A stretch of 64,000 nt of DNA from Terriglobia bacterium (GTDB lineage: Bacteria; Acidobacteriota; Terriglobia; Bryobacterales; UBA6623), in NCBI GenBank assembly GCA_009838515.1, contig VXRL01000094.1:1-64000 (forward strand). Direction: 5' to 3'. Positions within the stretch are counted from its first letter, which is position 1; each line of letters starts with the position of its first letter. A program made the position numbers and the translations under genes. Positions 1-8,402 of the stretch are shown in pieces. The notes below the pieces were generated by a model, which had not been told where the DNA came from, searched no databases, and worked only from the letters and a program-made list of their open reading frames with translations.

Positions 1-90
1 CGGTTCGCTCCGCACGGGCTCGTCCCGCCTCCCCCGCGACCGCCCCTGCCGGACGACCCCACCGTCTCGGCAGCACGCCCCAGCCACTAG
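1..90 (+). other. Window edge; possible C-terminal tail of a truncated gene
   Basis: All three forward frames are open for most of the first 90 bases, so the sequence does not settle which one is coding. Frame 1 would give a proline-rich tail ending at a TAG near base 90. No homology can be recognised in so short a piece, and it may simply be GC-rich non-coding DNA upstream of the DUF481 gene. Confidence 0.2.
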
Positions 91-198
91 CCATCCGCTG
101 CAGCAGGCGCTGCCGTTCGCGCTGCGTCCGGGGCCTTAGAGTGAGAGAAGAGGTTCGCTGTCCGCCTCCAGGACTGCGGATACTTCACCCCCTCCGCC

Positions 199-1221
199 AT
201 GCATTTCCCTCGCACTTTACTCGGCCTTCTCCCTGTGCTCGCGATCCCAGGGATCTTATCGGCGGACATCGTGACGTTGACCAACGGGGATCGACTGACC
301 GGTGTTGTGCGCCGGGTCTCCGATGGCAAGTTAACGCTGCACTCGAACCTCGCCGGCACGGTGCAGATCGCGTGGAGCGACGTTCGGGAGATCGAGGCCG
401 AAGCGGACTTTTCGGTATTGACCGCGCATGGACAGCGTCTTGACGGCCGGCTGACCCTCGAAGGCGCCCGTGTTGTGATTGCGCAGCAGTCCCGCGAGCC
501 GGTAACCATCCCGTCGGCGGAGGTCACTCGGGTCGTGCGCGGGGAGCGGCAGCGCGGCGCCCGGAGAGTGCTCTCGGCCTTGGAGGGTTCGGCGGACATC
601 GGCTACAGCGTTGCCAGAGGCAACCAGAACCAGATGCAGTCCTCGACCGGAATCAGGGCGGGCTATACCTCCGCGCAATACCAGTTCTCTGGTCGGATCA
701 GCTCGCTGTTCGCCAGGCAGGACGGGGCGCGTTCCCAAAGCCGGCACGCTCTCAATGCGCGCCTGGACCGCTTCCTTAACGACCGGAGCTTCGCCTATGC
801 GCTGACCGGCCTGGAACGCAACGAGCGCCGCTTGCTGGACCTGCGCAGTCGGCTCGGCGGCGGCATGGGCTGGCGGGTGCGGAGCACTGGCAATACGAAG
901 CTGGCGCTGCTCGGCGGCACGGCGTACGTTCACGAGCGGTTGCGCGATCAAGACAACCAATCGACCTTCGAGTACTTCGGCGGGCTGGAGTGGTCGACAT
1001 TGCTGCTGGGTGTCGTCAGCGTCGACACGCAGCTGACGATCCATCCGAACCTGCTCGATGGATCCGATGTCCGCGTCGAGTACGACGGGACCTTCCGCGT
1101 GCCGATCGCTGGCCGCTTCACGTATTCGCTGCGTCTGTTCGACCGCTATGACACGCGGCCTGCCGCGATGGTCCAGCGCAACGACTACGGCGTCGTCACC
1201 GGTCTGGGAATTGTCTTCTAG
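199..1221 (+). CDS. DUF481-family envelope protein
   Basis: The 340-residue product begins with a clear signal peptide (hydrophobic residues 6-20, cleavage near LSA-DI). It then has two similar beta-rich segments of about 45 residues, DIVTLTNGDRLTGVV and a looser second copy. From about residue 120 the chain alternates aromatic and polar residues (GYSVARGNQNQ, YQFSGRISSLFARQDG) and ends in a phenylalanine, as DUF481/YdiY-like outer-membrane barrel proteins do. Members of this family are predicted outer-membrane barrels of uncertain function. I infer a C-terminal barrel preceded by SH3-like repeats. The gene stands alone on the plus strand and converges on the CNNM transporter gene, with only about 10 bases between the stops. 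The start was chosen because the signal peptide begins there. Confidence 0.8.
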   Translation: MHFPRTLLGLLPVLAIPGILSADIVTLTNGDRLTGVVRRVSDGKLTLHSNLAGTVQIAWSDVREIEAEADFSVLTAHGQRLDGRLTLEGARVVIAQQSREPVTIPSAEVTRVVRGERQRGARRVLSALEGSADIGYSVARGNQNQMQSSTGIRAGYTSAQYQFSGRISSLFARQDGARSQSRHALNARLDRFLNDRSFAYALTGLERNERRLLDLRSRLGGGMGWRVRSTGNTKLALLGGTAYVHERLRDQDNQSTFEYFGGLEWSTLLLGVVSVDTQLTIHPNLLDGSDVRVEYDGTFRVPIAGRFTYSLRLFDRYDTRPAAMVQRNDYGVVTGLGIVF

Positions 1222-1231
1222 CCCGCGGACC

Positions 1232-2476
1232 CTACGAATCTGCGCTCTCGTCGCCAGACTGGACCCGCAGCCTGACCCGAACGGCGTGCCCGCCCTGTTC
1301 CTCCACGACCTCGGCGGCGGCGCCTTCCAGCTCCACCGTGTCGCCAGCTTCCAGCAGGCGTCCGATGCGGCTGACCAGAAGGCCCGAGAGCGTGTCCACG
1401 TCAGTCGACTCGAGGCTGAGCCCCACCTCGCGGTTGAGGCGTTCCAAGGGCACCGAGCCGTTCACTAGGTACACGCCCGGACTCTCTTGCTCCACTTCCG
1501 GCGCTTCCGAATCGAATTCGTCCTGCACCGCCCCGACAATCTGTTCGACCACGTTTTCCATGGTGACGATGCCGACGATGGAGCCGTACTCGTCGTCGAC
1601 GAGCGCCATGTGCTGGTGGGTGTTTTGCATTTCGTGCATCAGCTGGCTGATCGGCATGGTCTCTGGGACATGGCAGAGCTCCCGAGAGACCGACCTGAGG
1701 TCCAGGTCCTCGTCGGCCGCCAAGCCGAGCAGGTCCTTGATGTGCACCAGTCCGACGACTTCGTCTAGGGATCCCTCGCACAGGGGAAAGCGAGTGTGGC
1801 GAGACTCGCGAGCAAGCTCGAAGCACTCCGAAGCCGGCTTGCGAACATCCAAGAACACCACGTCGCGACGGGGCACCATGACCTGCCGGGTGAGCATGTC
1901 GTCGAAGCGGAACACGGCGCTGAGGAGTTCGAGCTCGGAGGGCGTCAGCTCTCCAGACTGCCCGCCTAGCTCGATGCTCGCTTGAATCTCGTCTTCGGTG
2001 ATGGCCGGAGTGCCGCGTGCTCCTGTGAAAAGGTCTGCAAATTTCTGGGTGACCTTAACGGCAGGGGAGAGGGCCTTTTGCAGCACGACCAGCGGCCAGA
2101 CCATCCTGTGCCAGATCGAGCGCCAGTGCGTCGCGCCATAGGTCTTTGGCAGGATCTCGCCGATGAACAAGATGGCCAGGACAAGCCCGATTGAGAATGC
2201 AGGAACCCACTGCGCCCCCAGCAGCCGAGCGGCTAGCATGCCGCAGATCGCTGCGCCGGCGGTGTTGGCGATGGTGTTCAACACCAAGATGGCCGATGTG
2301 GGCTTGGCGATGTCCTCTTTCATCGCGATGAACCGCTCGGCCTTGTCGGCTCGCTCGCCGTCAGCCCTTTCCGCTTCCAGAGCGCTCATGCGCGTGGAAT
2401 AGAGCGTGGCTTCGAGCAGCGAGCAGATCGCAGAGATCAAGACCGTCAGGCCGCCGAAGATGAGTAGGTAGGTCAT
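1232..2476 (-). CDS. CNNM/CorC-type membrane protein with CBS domains
   Basis: This 414-residue protein has an N-terminal DUF21 (CNNM) membrane domain with about three or four hydrophobic segments in residues 1-140, including the family-typical segment IGEILPKTYG. A CBS pair follows (about 190-310, with MVPRRDVVFLDV and the segment DDEYGSIVGIVTMENVVEQIVG). A C-terminal CorC/HlyC domain occupies about 325-410. The architecture matches the HlyC/CorC family, whose members take part in magnesium or cobalt efflux and related ion transport. The older hemolysin label is historical. The length is usual for the family. There is no obvious operon partner, since the next gene on the strand starts about 190 bases upstream. 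The substrate is not known from sequence. Confidence 0.9.
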   Translation of the reverse strand: MTYLLIFGGLTVLISAICSLLEATLYSTRMSALEAERADGERADKAERFIAMKEDIAKPTSAILVLNTIANTAGAAICGMLAARLLGAQWVPAFSIGLVLAILFIGEILPKTYGATHWRSIWHRMVWPLVVLQKALSPAVKVTQKFADLFTGARGTPAITEDEIQASIELGGQSGELTPSELELLSAVFRFDDMLTRQVMVPRRDVVFLDVRKPASECFELARESRHTRFPLCEGSLDEVVGLVHIKDLLGLAADEDLDLRSVSRELCHVPETMPISQLMHEMQNTHQHMALVDDEYGSIVGIVTMENVVEQIVGAVQDEFDSEAPEVEQESPGVYLVNGSVPLERLNREVGLSLESTDVDTLSGLLVSRIGRLLEAGDTVELEGAAAEVVEEQGGHAVRVRLRVQSGDESADS

Positions 2477-2667
2477 CGCGGCCTAGCTCGCGCGGCTTCC
2501 GCCGGATCCCGAGCACTGCTGGCGGACATTTGCTATCGAACTGGTTTGGGGACTGCAGTCCGGCGACCGGCCGCTGTGTCGGCCGGGCCCGGGACGAATG
2601 GGCTTGCTTCGTGGAGGTTGATGATCGGGGTCCGATTCGGGCTGCATGTGTTGCGCGGATGTCTCCG

Positions 2668-4002
2668 CTAGGCTCCTTTGGGGGTGCTCCAGTGCGTGCG
2701 GTAGGCACGCTTCACGTAAAGGTTTGCGTGGGGATCGCCCACGATCGTCTCGGTCTCTTGGTCGAAAGCCAGGGTGCGGCCTGTGCGGGACACGATGTTC
2801 GCTAGATGGCAGTGGATCGCGGAGAGGTGCCCTGTTGCAATGTCGGCCGCAGGCAGCTCGCGAGTGCGGACGCACTCAATGAAGTTGCGCATGTGATCGT
2901 CCGACTCGTCATCCGCGTCGCTGTGCTCAACCAGCTTGCCCTCATTGTCGTACAGCTTGTAGCCCCAGCGCCGATTCCATCTGCCGATCTGGATCGACGC
3001 GTCCGTGCCGTAGACGGCTACGCCGTTGTCTTGCCCCTCCATGCCGTAGGCGTTCCAGATGCGCATTTCCCAGATCATGGCCTTGCCGCCGTACTGGAAC
3101 GTGACGTTCATCGTGTCGGGAGTCTGCTGGTCGTCGTCGAAGAAGATCTTCCCGCCCATGCCGCTGGCGCTCTCCGGGAAGTCCACGCCCAGCGCCCAGC
3201 GCGCGATATCGAGTTGGTGCGCGCCGTCGTTGCCGGCGTCACCCGTGCCGAAGTGCCAATGCCAGTGCCAGTTGTAGTGGAAGCGGTTCTCGTTGAAGGG
3301 GATCCAAGGAGCGGGCCCCAGCCACGTCTCGTAGTCGACGCCCTTGGGCACGGGTGAGTTCGGCTTGTGGCCGATGTTCTTGCGGAGTTGGACGTTCCAC
3401 GCCTTCGCCATCAGAACGTCGCCCAGCGCTCCAGAGTGCGCGATCTCGATTCCCTTGCGAGTGGACGGACGGCTGCGCGACTGCGTGCCAACTTGCACGA
3501 TGCGTGCGTTGCGTCGGGCCGCGTCGAGCATTAGCCGGCCTTCGCGAATGTTGTGCGAGGGGGGCTTCTCGACGTAGACATCCTTGCCCGCATCACATGC
3601 CAGGATCGTGGCCGGAGCGTGCCAATGGTCCGGCGTCGCCACGACGACGGCATCGACCTCCGGGTCATCGAATAGATGACGCATGTCGTAGGTAGTTTGC
3701 GGTTGCGGCTTTCCCTCGTCAGCTAGGGTCTGGCGAGCGCGTTCCAAGGATGCTTGATCTGCATCACATATGTAGGAGACGTTTACGTCGGGCAACGAAA
3801 CAAACCCGCGCAGCAGGCTCCGGCCCCGTCCGCCGACTCCGATCATTCCGAGGTTCACCCGGTCGCTTGGCGCGGCGGCGCTGGCTGAGCCTGCAGCCAC
3901 AGCGGTGGCTGCGCCGGTTCCCATGAAGGAGCGCCGGCTAATGGGATTGCGTGCCTCTTCGGCCATCCGGGCGAGACCCCGTTCGCTCCCTTGGGAGGTC
4001 AT
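2668..4002 (-). CDS. Tat-exported Gfo/Idh/MocA-family oxidoreductase
   Basis: The product of up to 444 residues starts with a Tat-type leader (ISRRSFMGTGAATAVAAGSASA). A Rossmann nucleotide-binding segment follows (NLGMIGVGGRGRSLL), then the family motif EKPPSHN, equivalent to the EKP lysine motif of Gfo/Idh/MocA enzymes. The C-terminal half contains the characteristic run WHWHWHFGTGDAGNDGAHQLD, seen in the secreted sub-family common in Acidobacteriota, Planctomycetota and Verrucomicrobiota. Such proteins are presumed NAD(P)-dependent sugar or cyclitol oxidoreductases that act after export in folded form. The substrate is not predictable. An internal ATG at about 3966 is an alternative start. 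A second, divergent member of the family lies at 41.7-42.9 kb. Confidence 0.88.
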   Translation of the reverse strand: MTSQGSERGLARMAEEARNPISRRSFMGTGAATAVAAGSASAAAPSDRVNLGMIGVGGRGRSLLRGFVSLPDVNVSYICDADQASLERARQTLADEGKPQPQTTYDMRHLFDDPEVDAVVVATPDHWHAPATILACDAGKDVYVEKPPSHNIREGRLMLDAARRNARIVQVGTQSRSRPSTRKGIEIAHSGALGDVLMAKAWNVQLRKNIGHKPNSPVPKGVDYETWLGPAPWIPFNENRFHYNWHWHWHFGTGDAGNDGAHQLDIARWALGVDFPESASGMGGKIFFDDDQQTPDTMNVTFQYGGKAMIWEMRIWNAYGMEGQDNGVAVYGTDASIQIGRWNRRWGYKLYDNEGKLVEHSDADDESDDHMRNFIECVRTRELPAADIATGHLSAIHCHLANIVSRTGRTLAFDQETETIVGDPHANLYVKRAYRTHWSTPKGA

Positions 4003-4064
4003 TCACTGCCCAACGTAACGGTATCACACGGTCTGAGACCGCTCGTACGGCCAAGGCGGGCTGG

Positions 4065-4070
4065 TATGAT
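4065..4070 (+). promoter_or_regulatory. Extended -10 promoter for tRNA-Ala
   Basis: TGG-TATGAT sits 12 bases before the tRNA 5' end and reads as an extended -10 element. No convincing -35 box lies 17 bases upstream. The position suits transcription starting just before the tRNA. The call is inferred from sequence only. Confidence 0.4.
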
Positions 4071-4082
4071 GAATCTAGGCTT

Positions 4083-4158
<76 letters not shown>

Positions 4159-4253
4159 TTCTTCTTGGGTCCGGCCCGGACACATAGGTCCGATAGACTT
4201 CGATAGGGAGTGGATATCTCGCGAGAGGTTCCTCCGCCGTTTCGGTGACCCGG

Positions 4254-5486
4254 TCAGGCTCGGGCCCTGTACTCCTCGATCGCGTCCTGGTCAATATCAA
4301 GGCCCAGTCCGGGTCGGTCCGGGAGCTTCACATAGCCGTTCTCGATTTCGAAGACATAAGGCGTGCGCAGAATCCGCAGCGCCGGCGACCATTGTTCTTC
4401 CGGCAGGTTCGGCTGACCGATCATCTCTTGGTAGTCGCAGTTCGGCATCGCGCATCCAGCTTGGATGTAGCCGGCCAGCGCGAGGCCGTTCGTGCCGTGC
4501 TGGATGCACGGGACATGGAATGCCTCGGCCAGGATGCTGATCTTGCGGGCGTTCAGAATGCCGCCGCAGATGCGCGTGTCCGGCTGCAGCACGTCGTACG
4601 TCTTATGCGTCAAGAACGCTAGGAACTGGTGAATGCTCTTGCCGAGTTCTCCACCAGTAATCGGGATGTCGACCTCGGCGGCCAACCGTGCGGGCCCCTC
4701 AAGGTCGTGGCCGTCGAACGGCTCTTCCAACCAGCGCGCGTTGTAGCGCTCCATGCCGCGAGCCACCTGCAGGGCTGTGTCGTAGTCCCATACCCATCCC
4801 GGGCGCACCGCCGTCCGGTCGAACATGATCTCGAAGTCCTCGCCGACAGCCTGGCGCACAACAGCCAGCATTTCCACGTCGTCCATCGGCCGGGGCCGCC
4901 AGGCGCGCACCTTCATGGCTCCGTATCTGGCTTGCTTGAGCCGGACGGCGTATTCGGCCTGAGTTTCGTATGCTACGTCGGACTGGTCCGGTTTGCCCGG
5001 GAACACGCAGGTCCGGTATACCTTCAGTCGGTCGCGGGACCCACCCAGCAGCTGCGCTACGGGCAGTCCAGCCGCCCGCCCAATGGCGTCCCACATGGCA
5101 TGCTCGACGCCTGACCAGCCTTGCACGCCGGATTCGCCGCGCTGCATCTGGAGCCGCTGGAGGTGGCGGTCGACTGCGAAGAGATCCTCGCCCTCGAGGG
5201 TGGGCTTTGCCCAGCGCTCGATGAGCTCGGTGTCGCCCCGAACGAACGAGGTGCCGACGATCCCGGAATCGGTGTGGACCCGGTTGACTTGGTACGCGTA
5301 GATGCGGAACGGGTCGGTCGGCTGGCCGTCCTCCGGTGGAATGCGGATCCCGAAGGACTCGATCTTGGTGATCCGGACCCGAGACTGCCGATTCTGCCGT
5401 TGCGCCGTCAGGAATGCCGGCAGGCAGGATCCAAGCGCTGCCGCCGACGCTCCGTGGAGGAGGTGCCGACGAGTGATCTCCCTCAT
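4254..5486 (-). CDS. Enolase-superfamily (mandelate racemase/muconate lactonizing-like) enzyme, Tat-exported
   Basis: The start at 5486 gives 410 residues beginning MREITRRHLLHGASAAALGS, a Tat-like leader. The longer track ORF adds only shadow sequence from the gene upstream. The mature part has an N-terminal capping domain and a (beta/alpha)7-beta barrel with recognisable superfamily sites: the K-x-R of GAMKVRAW, metal-ligand Asp in IMFDRT, Glu in WLEEPF, Glu in TGGELG, and a C-terminal IQHGTNG histidine. These enzymes abstract a proton alpha to a carboxylate and most are acid-sugar dehydratases. Its ATG lies 5 bases after the stop of the next dehydratase gene upstream, so it is the last gene of a three-gene operon and probably translationally coupled. 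The substrate is unassigned. It is more distant from the other two than they are from each other. Confidence 0.87.
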   Translation of the reverse strand: MREITRRHLLHGASAAALGSCLPAFLTAQRQNRQSRVRITKIESFGIRIPPEDGQPTDPFRIYAYQVNRVHTDSGIVGTSFVRGDTELIERWAKPTLEGEDLFAVDRHLQRLQMQRGESGVQGWSGVEHAMWDAIGRAAGLPVAQLLGGSRDRLKVYRTCVFPGKPDQSDVAYETQAEYAVRLKQARYGAMKVRAWRPRPMDDVEMLAVVRQAVGEDFEIMFDRTAVRPGWVWDYDTALQVARGMERYNARWLEEPFDGHDLEGPARLAAEVDIPITGGELGKSIHQFLAFLTHKTYDVLQPDTRICGGILNARKISILAEAFHVPCIQHGTNGLALAGYIQAGCAMPNCDYQEMIGQPNLPEEQWSPALRILRTPYVFEIENGYVKLPDRPGLGLDIDQDAIEEYRARA

Positions 5487-5491
5487 GGCGA

Positions 5492-6736
5492 TCAACCCGC
5501 GGGTTCGAGATCCCAGCCGAAGCCCGGACCGTCGGAGGGACGCGTATAAATGCCCTCGGGCCCCCGTGTGAGGTTGTTGTCCTCTTCGTAGCGCTCGTAG
5601 ACCACATCGGGCCCGCCGGGCGCTGGCATGAACATCTCGGCCCAAGGCGAGTTCGGCGTGGCGTAGATGAAGTGGACCGAGTCGCGCGAGCCCCCGCCGT
5701 GCGGGATCACCGGTATATCGTGCGCAGCCGCCATGTGCGCGATCTTGATCAGCTCGCTCATGCCGCCGCACCAGTGGATGTCCGGCTGCCAGATCTCCGC
5801 CCCGTTGACGCGAAGCAACTGCCGGAATCCGTAGCGCGTGTAGACATGCTCGCCGGTGACGATCCGGGTTGAGGTGATTTGCTCGCGCAGCCGGCCGAAG
5901 CCCTCGAAGTCGTCCGGCGGCAGCGCCTCTTCGATCCAGTAGACGTTGTACGGCTCGAAGGCCTCGGCCAGTTCTAGGGTATACCGCTCCGTAAGCGCCA
6001 TCCAGCAGTCCATCATCACGTCGCCGTCCCGGCCTACTGCCTCGCGGGCGCGCTTGACCAACTCGACGTTCTTGCGGATTCCCGCCCTGCCATCAGCGGG
6101 CCCGTACGGAAGTGCCAGTTTCAGCCGCTTGTAGCCGAACTCCACGTGCTGCTCGATGTCGTTGCCCGTGCAATAGCAGGGGATCCGCGGGTGGATTCGG
6201 CCCCCCAGTATTCGCCAAACCGGCGCGTTCAGTACCTTGCCTGCGATATCCCACAGAGCGACATCGACGCCGGAGATCGCGTTCACCGTGACGCCCTTGC
6301 GCCCATACGACATCGTCGAACGCCACATGATGTCCCACAGCCGCTGAATGTCGAGCGGGTTCTCACCCATCAGGAGCCGAGTCAGGTGGTCTTCGACGAT
6401 CACACCCCCGCCGGGTCCCCCCGGGCCGTAGCCCTTGACGCCCTTGTTGGTATCGATCTCCACCCAGAAGCTGCGAGCTCGCGGCCCGTCAGCGCCGAAT
6501 AGGCTGCGCATCGGCTTGTACTTCGGATAAATCGAGACCGGGTTTGCGACTTCCACGCCGCCAGTCGACCACGATCCTGGCGCCGGATCGTATCTGGGCA
6601 CGGGGCGCCTGGGCCGCATGGTCACTAGGCGCACTCCGGTGATTCTCAGGTCGTCCTCCACCACGGGCGCTGCGCGGAGCATTTGCGGCGCTGCTGCCGC
6701 TAGTGGTGCGAGCTTAAGAAAGCTGCGACGATGCAT
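5492..6736 (-). CDS. L-rhamnonate dehydratase-like enolase-superfamily enzyme, Tat-exported
   Basis: This 414-residue protein begins MHRRSFLKLAPLAAAAPQML, a Tat leader, preceded by a strong ribosome site (GGGAGGAATTCGC before the ATG). The barrel resembles L-rhamnonate dehydratase (RhmD) in segments such as KLALPYGPADG, MMDCWMAL, WIEEALPPDDF, TGEHVYTRYGFRQLL and QPDIHWCGGMSELIKI. These contain the expected Asp, Glu and Glu metal ligands, and IPHGGG contains the catalytic His. RhmD removes water from L-rhamnonate and related acid sugars. Export by Tat is unusual for a characterised RhmD, but it is repeated in all three dehydratases here, so periplasmic processing of sugar acids is a reasonable inference. 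It is the middle gene of the operon. Confidence 0.88.
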   Translation of the reverse strand: MHRRSFLKLAPLAAAAPQMLRAAPVVEDDLRITGVRLVTMRPRRPVPRYDPAPGSWSTGGVEVANPVSIYPKYKPMRSLFGADGPRARSFWVEIDTNKGVKGYGPGGPGGGVIVEDHLTRLLMGENPLDIQRLWDIMWRSTMSYGRKGVTVNAISGVDVALWDIAGKVLNAPVWRILGGRIHPRIPCYCTGNDIEQHVEFGYKRLKLALPYGPADGRAGIRKNVELVKRAREAVGRDGDVMMDCWMALTERYTLELAEAFEPYNVYWIEEALPPDDFEGFGRLREQITSTRIVTGEHVYTRYGFRQLLRVNGAEIWQPDIHWCGGMSELIKIAHMAAAHDIPVIPHGGGSRDSVHFIYATPNSPWAEMFMPAPGGPDVVYERYEEDNNLTRGPEGIYTRPSDGPGFGWDLEPAG

Positions 6737-6781
6737 TGCGAATTCCTCCCTTGAACGGCTGAGGACCGTGCCGGCCCCGCT

Positions 6782-8077
6782 TCAGCCTGCCACCTCGAAG
6801 TTCCAGCCGAATCCAGGCTCCTCGGACGGCTGGATGTACACGCCCTCCGGCCCGCGGCTCATGAGTCGCTGCTCGGCGAACATCTCGTAGACCTCTTGTG
6901 GGCCGCCCGGAGCGGGAATCGTAGTCTCGGCCCACGTCATCTGCGGCAGGGTGGCGAGGTAGTGAATGCAATCGGTAGCGCCGCCGGCGTGCGGAATCAC
7001 CTGGATCCCTTGTTCCAGAGCCATTGCACCGATCTTCCTCATCTCGCTCATCCCGCCGCACCAGTTGATGTCCGGCTGCCAGATGTCGACGGCCCCATAG
7101 TGGGCCAGCCGCCCGAATCCGTAGCGTGTGTACTCGTGTTCGCCGGTCGCTAGGAACGTGGAGGTGATCTGGGAGTTGAGCCGCCCGAACCCTGCGTACT
7201 CGTCCGGCATCAACACCTCTTCCAGCCAGTAAACCCGGTACGGTTCCAGTTCCTGCGCCAACTGGATCGTGTACGCCTCCGAGAGCGCCATCCAGCAGTC
7301 GATCATGATTTCTCCGTCCGGACCCACCAGCTCGCGCGTACGCTTGACGTGCTCGACGTTCTTTTTCAGGCCCTCGCGACCGTCCGGAGGGCCGTGCTGG
7401 AGGGCCAGCTTGACCTTCGTGTAACCGAATTCCAAGCTTTGCTCGACGTCGTTTCCGGTGGCGTAGCAAGGAATGCGCTCCCAAGTCCTGCCCCCGGCGA
7501 GCTTGTATACCGGGACTCCGAATGTCTTGCCCACCAGATCCCATAGAGCAAGGTCCGCGCCGCTGATCGCATGCACCACCGCCCCGGCGCGGCCGTAAAA
7601 CAGCGTCGCGCGCCACATCACGTCCCAGAGGCGCTCCACGTCCAGCGGGTTCTTGCCCAGCAGTAGCTTCTTCAGGGCAGGATCGACGAAGGGACCCGCC
7701 GCCGAGCCGGCGCGGCCGTAGCCCTTCAGTCCCTTGTTCGTGCTGACCTCGATGGTGACGCCGCCTAGGGACCGATCGGGCATCCACTTGGATCCCGGGC
7801 CCCGCTTGCCGGTGTACTCGGGGTGGATCTCGATCGGCCGGGCTGCCTCGCGAGTGCTCCAGTACGAGCCAGGAGTCGGCTCGTAGGACGGCAGTGGGTT
7901 CTTTGCGCGGGTTCTCACGACGCGGACATCCGTGATCTCGAGGCCGGATTCTAGCGGCCATGGCTGTTGCCCCGAAGCCGCCTTCCCGGAGCCAGCGAGA
8001 ATCGCCGCGAAGCCGAGAAGATCGCGTCGGCTCATCGGTCTCGAAGCCGTCTCGCCGGTTCGTGCACGTTGTCTCAT
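6782..8077 (-). CDS. L-rhamnonate dehydratase-like enolase-superfamily enzyme, first gene of operon
   Basis: I chose the ATG at 8077 (431 residues, MRQRARTGETASRP then SRRDLLGFAAILAGSGKA, a Tat leader), preceded by AAGGGAACTGTGAC. The longer 450-residue start lacks a ribosome site. The body is a paralogue of the neighbouring gene, with matching motifs MIDCWMALSEAYT, YWLEEVLMPDEY, TGEHEYTRYGFGRL, QPDINWCGGMSEMRKI and IPHAGGATD. Metal-ligand acids and the C-terminal histidine are present. The pair probably arose by tandem duplication. Differences around the barrel loops (LALQHGPPDG against LALPYGPADG) suggest related but not identical substrates. Confidence 0.88.
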   Translation of the reverse strand: MRQRARTGETASRPMSRRDLLGFAAILAGSGKAASGQQPWPLESGLEITDVRVVRTRAKNPLPSYEPTPGSYWSTREAARPIEIHPEYTGKRGPGSKWMPDRSLGGVTIEVSTNKGLKGYGRAGSAAGPFVDPALKKLLLGKNPLDVERLWDVMWRATLFYGRAGAVVHAISGADLALWDLVGKTFGVPVYKLAGGRTWERIPCYATGNDVEQSLEFGYTKVKLALQHGPPDGREGLKKNVEHVKRTRELVGPDGEIMIDCWMALSEAYTIQLAQELEPYRVYWLEEVLMPDEYAGFGRLNSQITSTFLATGEHEYTRYGFGRLAHYGAVDIWQPDINWCGGMSEMRKIGAMALEQGIQVIPHAGGATDCIHYLATLPQMTWAETTIPAPGGPQEVYEMFAEQRLMSRGPEGVYIQPSEEPGFGWNFEVAG

Positions 8078-8402
8078 GTCACAGTTCCCTTCAACCATTG
8101 GCTGGTAGATCAAGCCGTGTTCTTCGGTCCCCAACTCGAATGCTCCCGCTGCTCCACACTATCCGGCATCCGCTCCGGCTGCCGCCGCGCCGAGTGCGAT
8201 TCTCCAGCGCGCTCAGCCCTAGCTGCGGGAATCGCTCCGATCCGGCGCGACGCCCGATGTCGCTTGGCCCTGTCAAGATTGCGGCCTGACGCTGTCTACC
8301 TCAGCGGGCGCAGTCCAATATACGCCCAAGAGTTGGTTCGCTGCCAGTGCCGAAATGCCCTTTGCGCACCCGGTCCCGTGATTTCCTAGACTCAAGGTCG
8401 CT
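8078..8402. other. Divergent intergenic region
   Basis: These roughly 325 bases separate the minus-strand dehydratase operon from the plus-strand Tm-1-like pair and must hold both promoters. I see no convincing sigma-70 pair or palindrome. ORFs reported here are short and not gene-like. Confidence 0.4.

Noticed and set aside
87-1044. Minus-strand ORFs of 170 and 237 residues opposite the DUF481 gene
   Set aside because: They are shadows of the well-supported plus-strand gene. High GC keeps the antisense frames open.
4069-4081. Possible attachment-type or core promoter repeats next to tRNA-Ala
   Set aside because: No duplicate of the tRNA 3' end was noticed elsewhere in the window and no integrase is present, so a tRNA-inserted island is not supported.
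6714-7961. 415-residue minus ORF inside the dehydratase gene
   Set aside because: It is a different frame of the same strand, rich in Arg and Gly without motifs, and is a shadow of the 6782-8077 gene.
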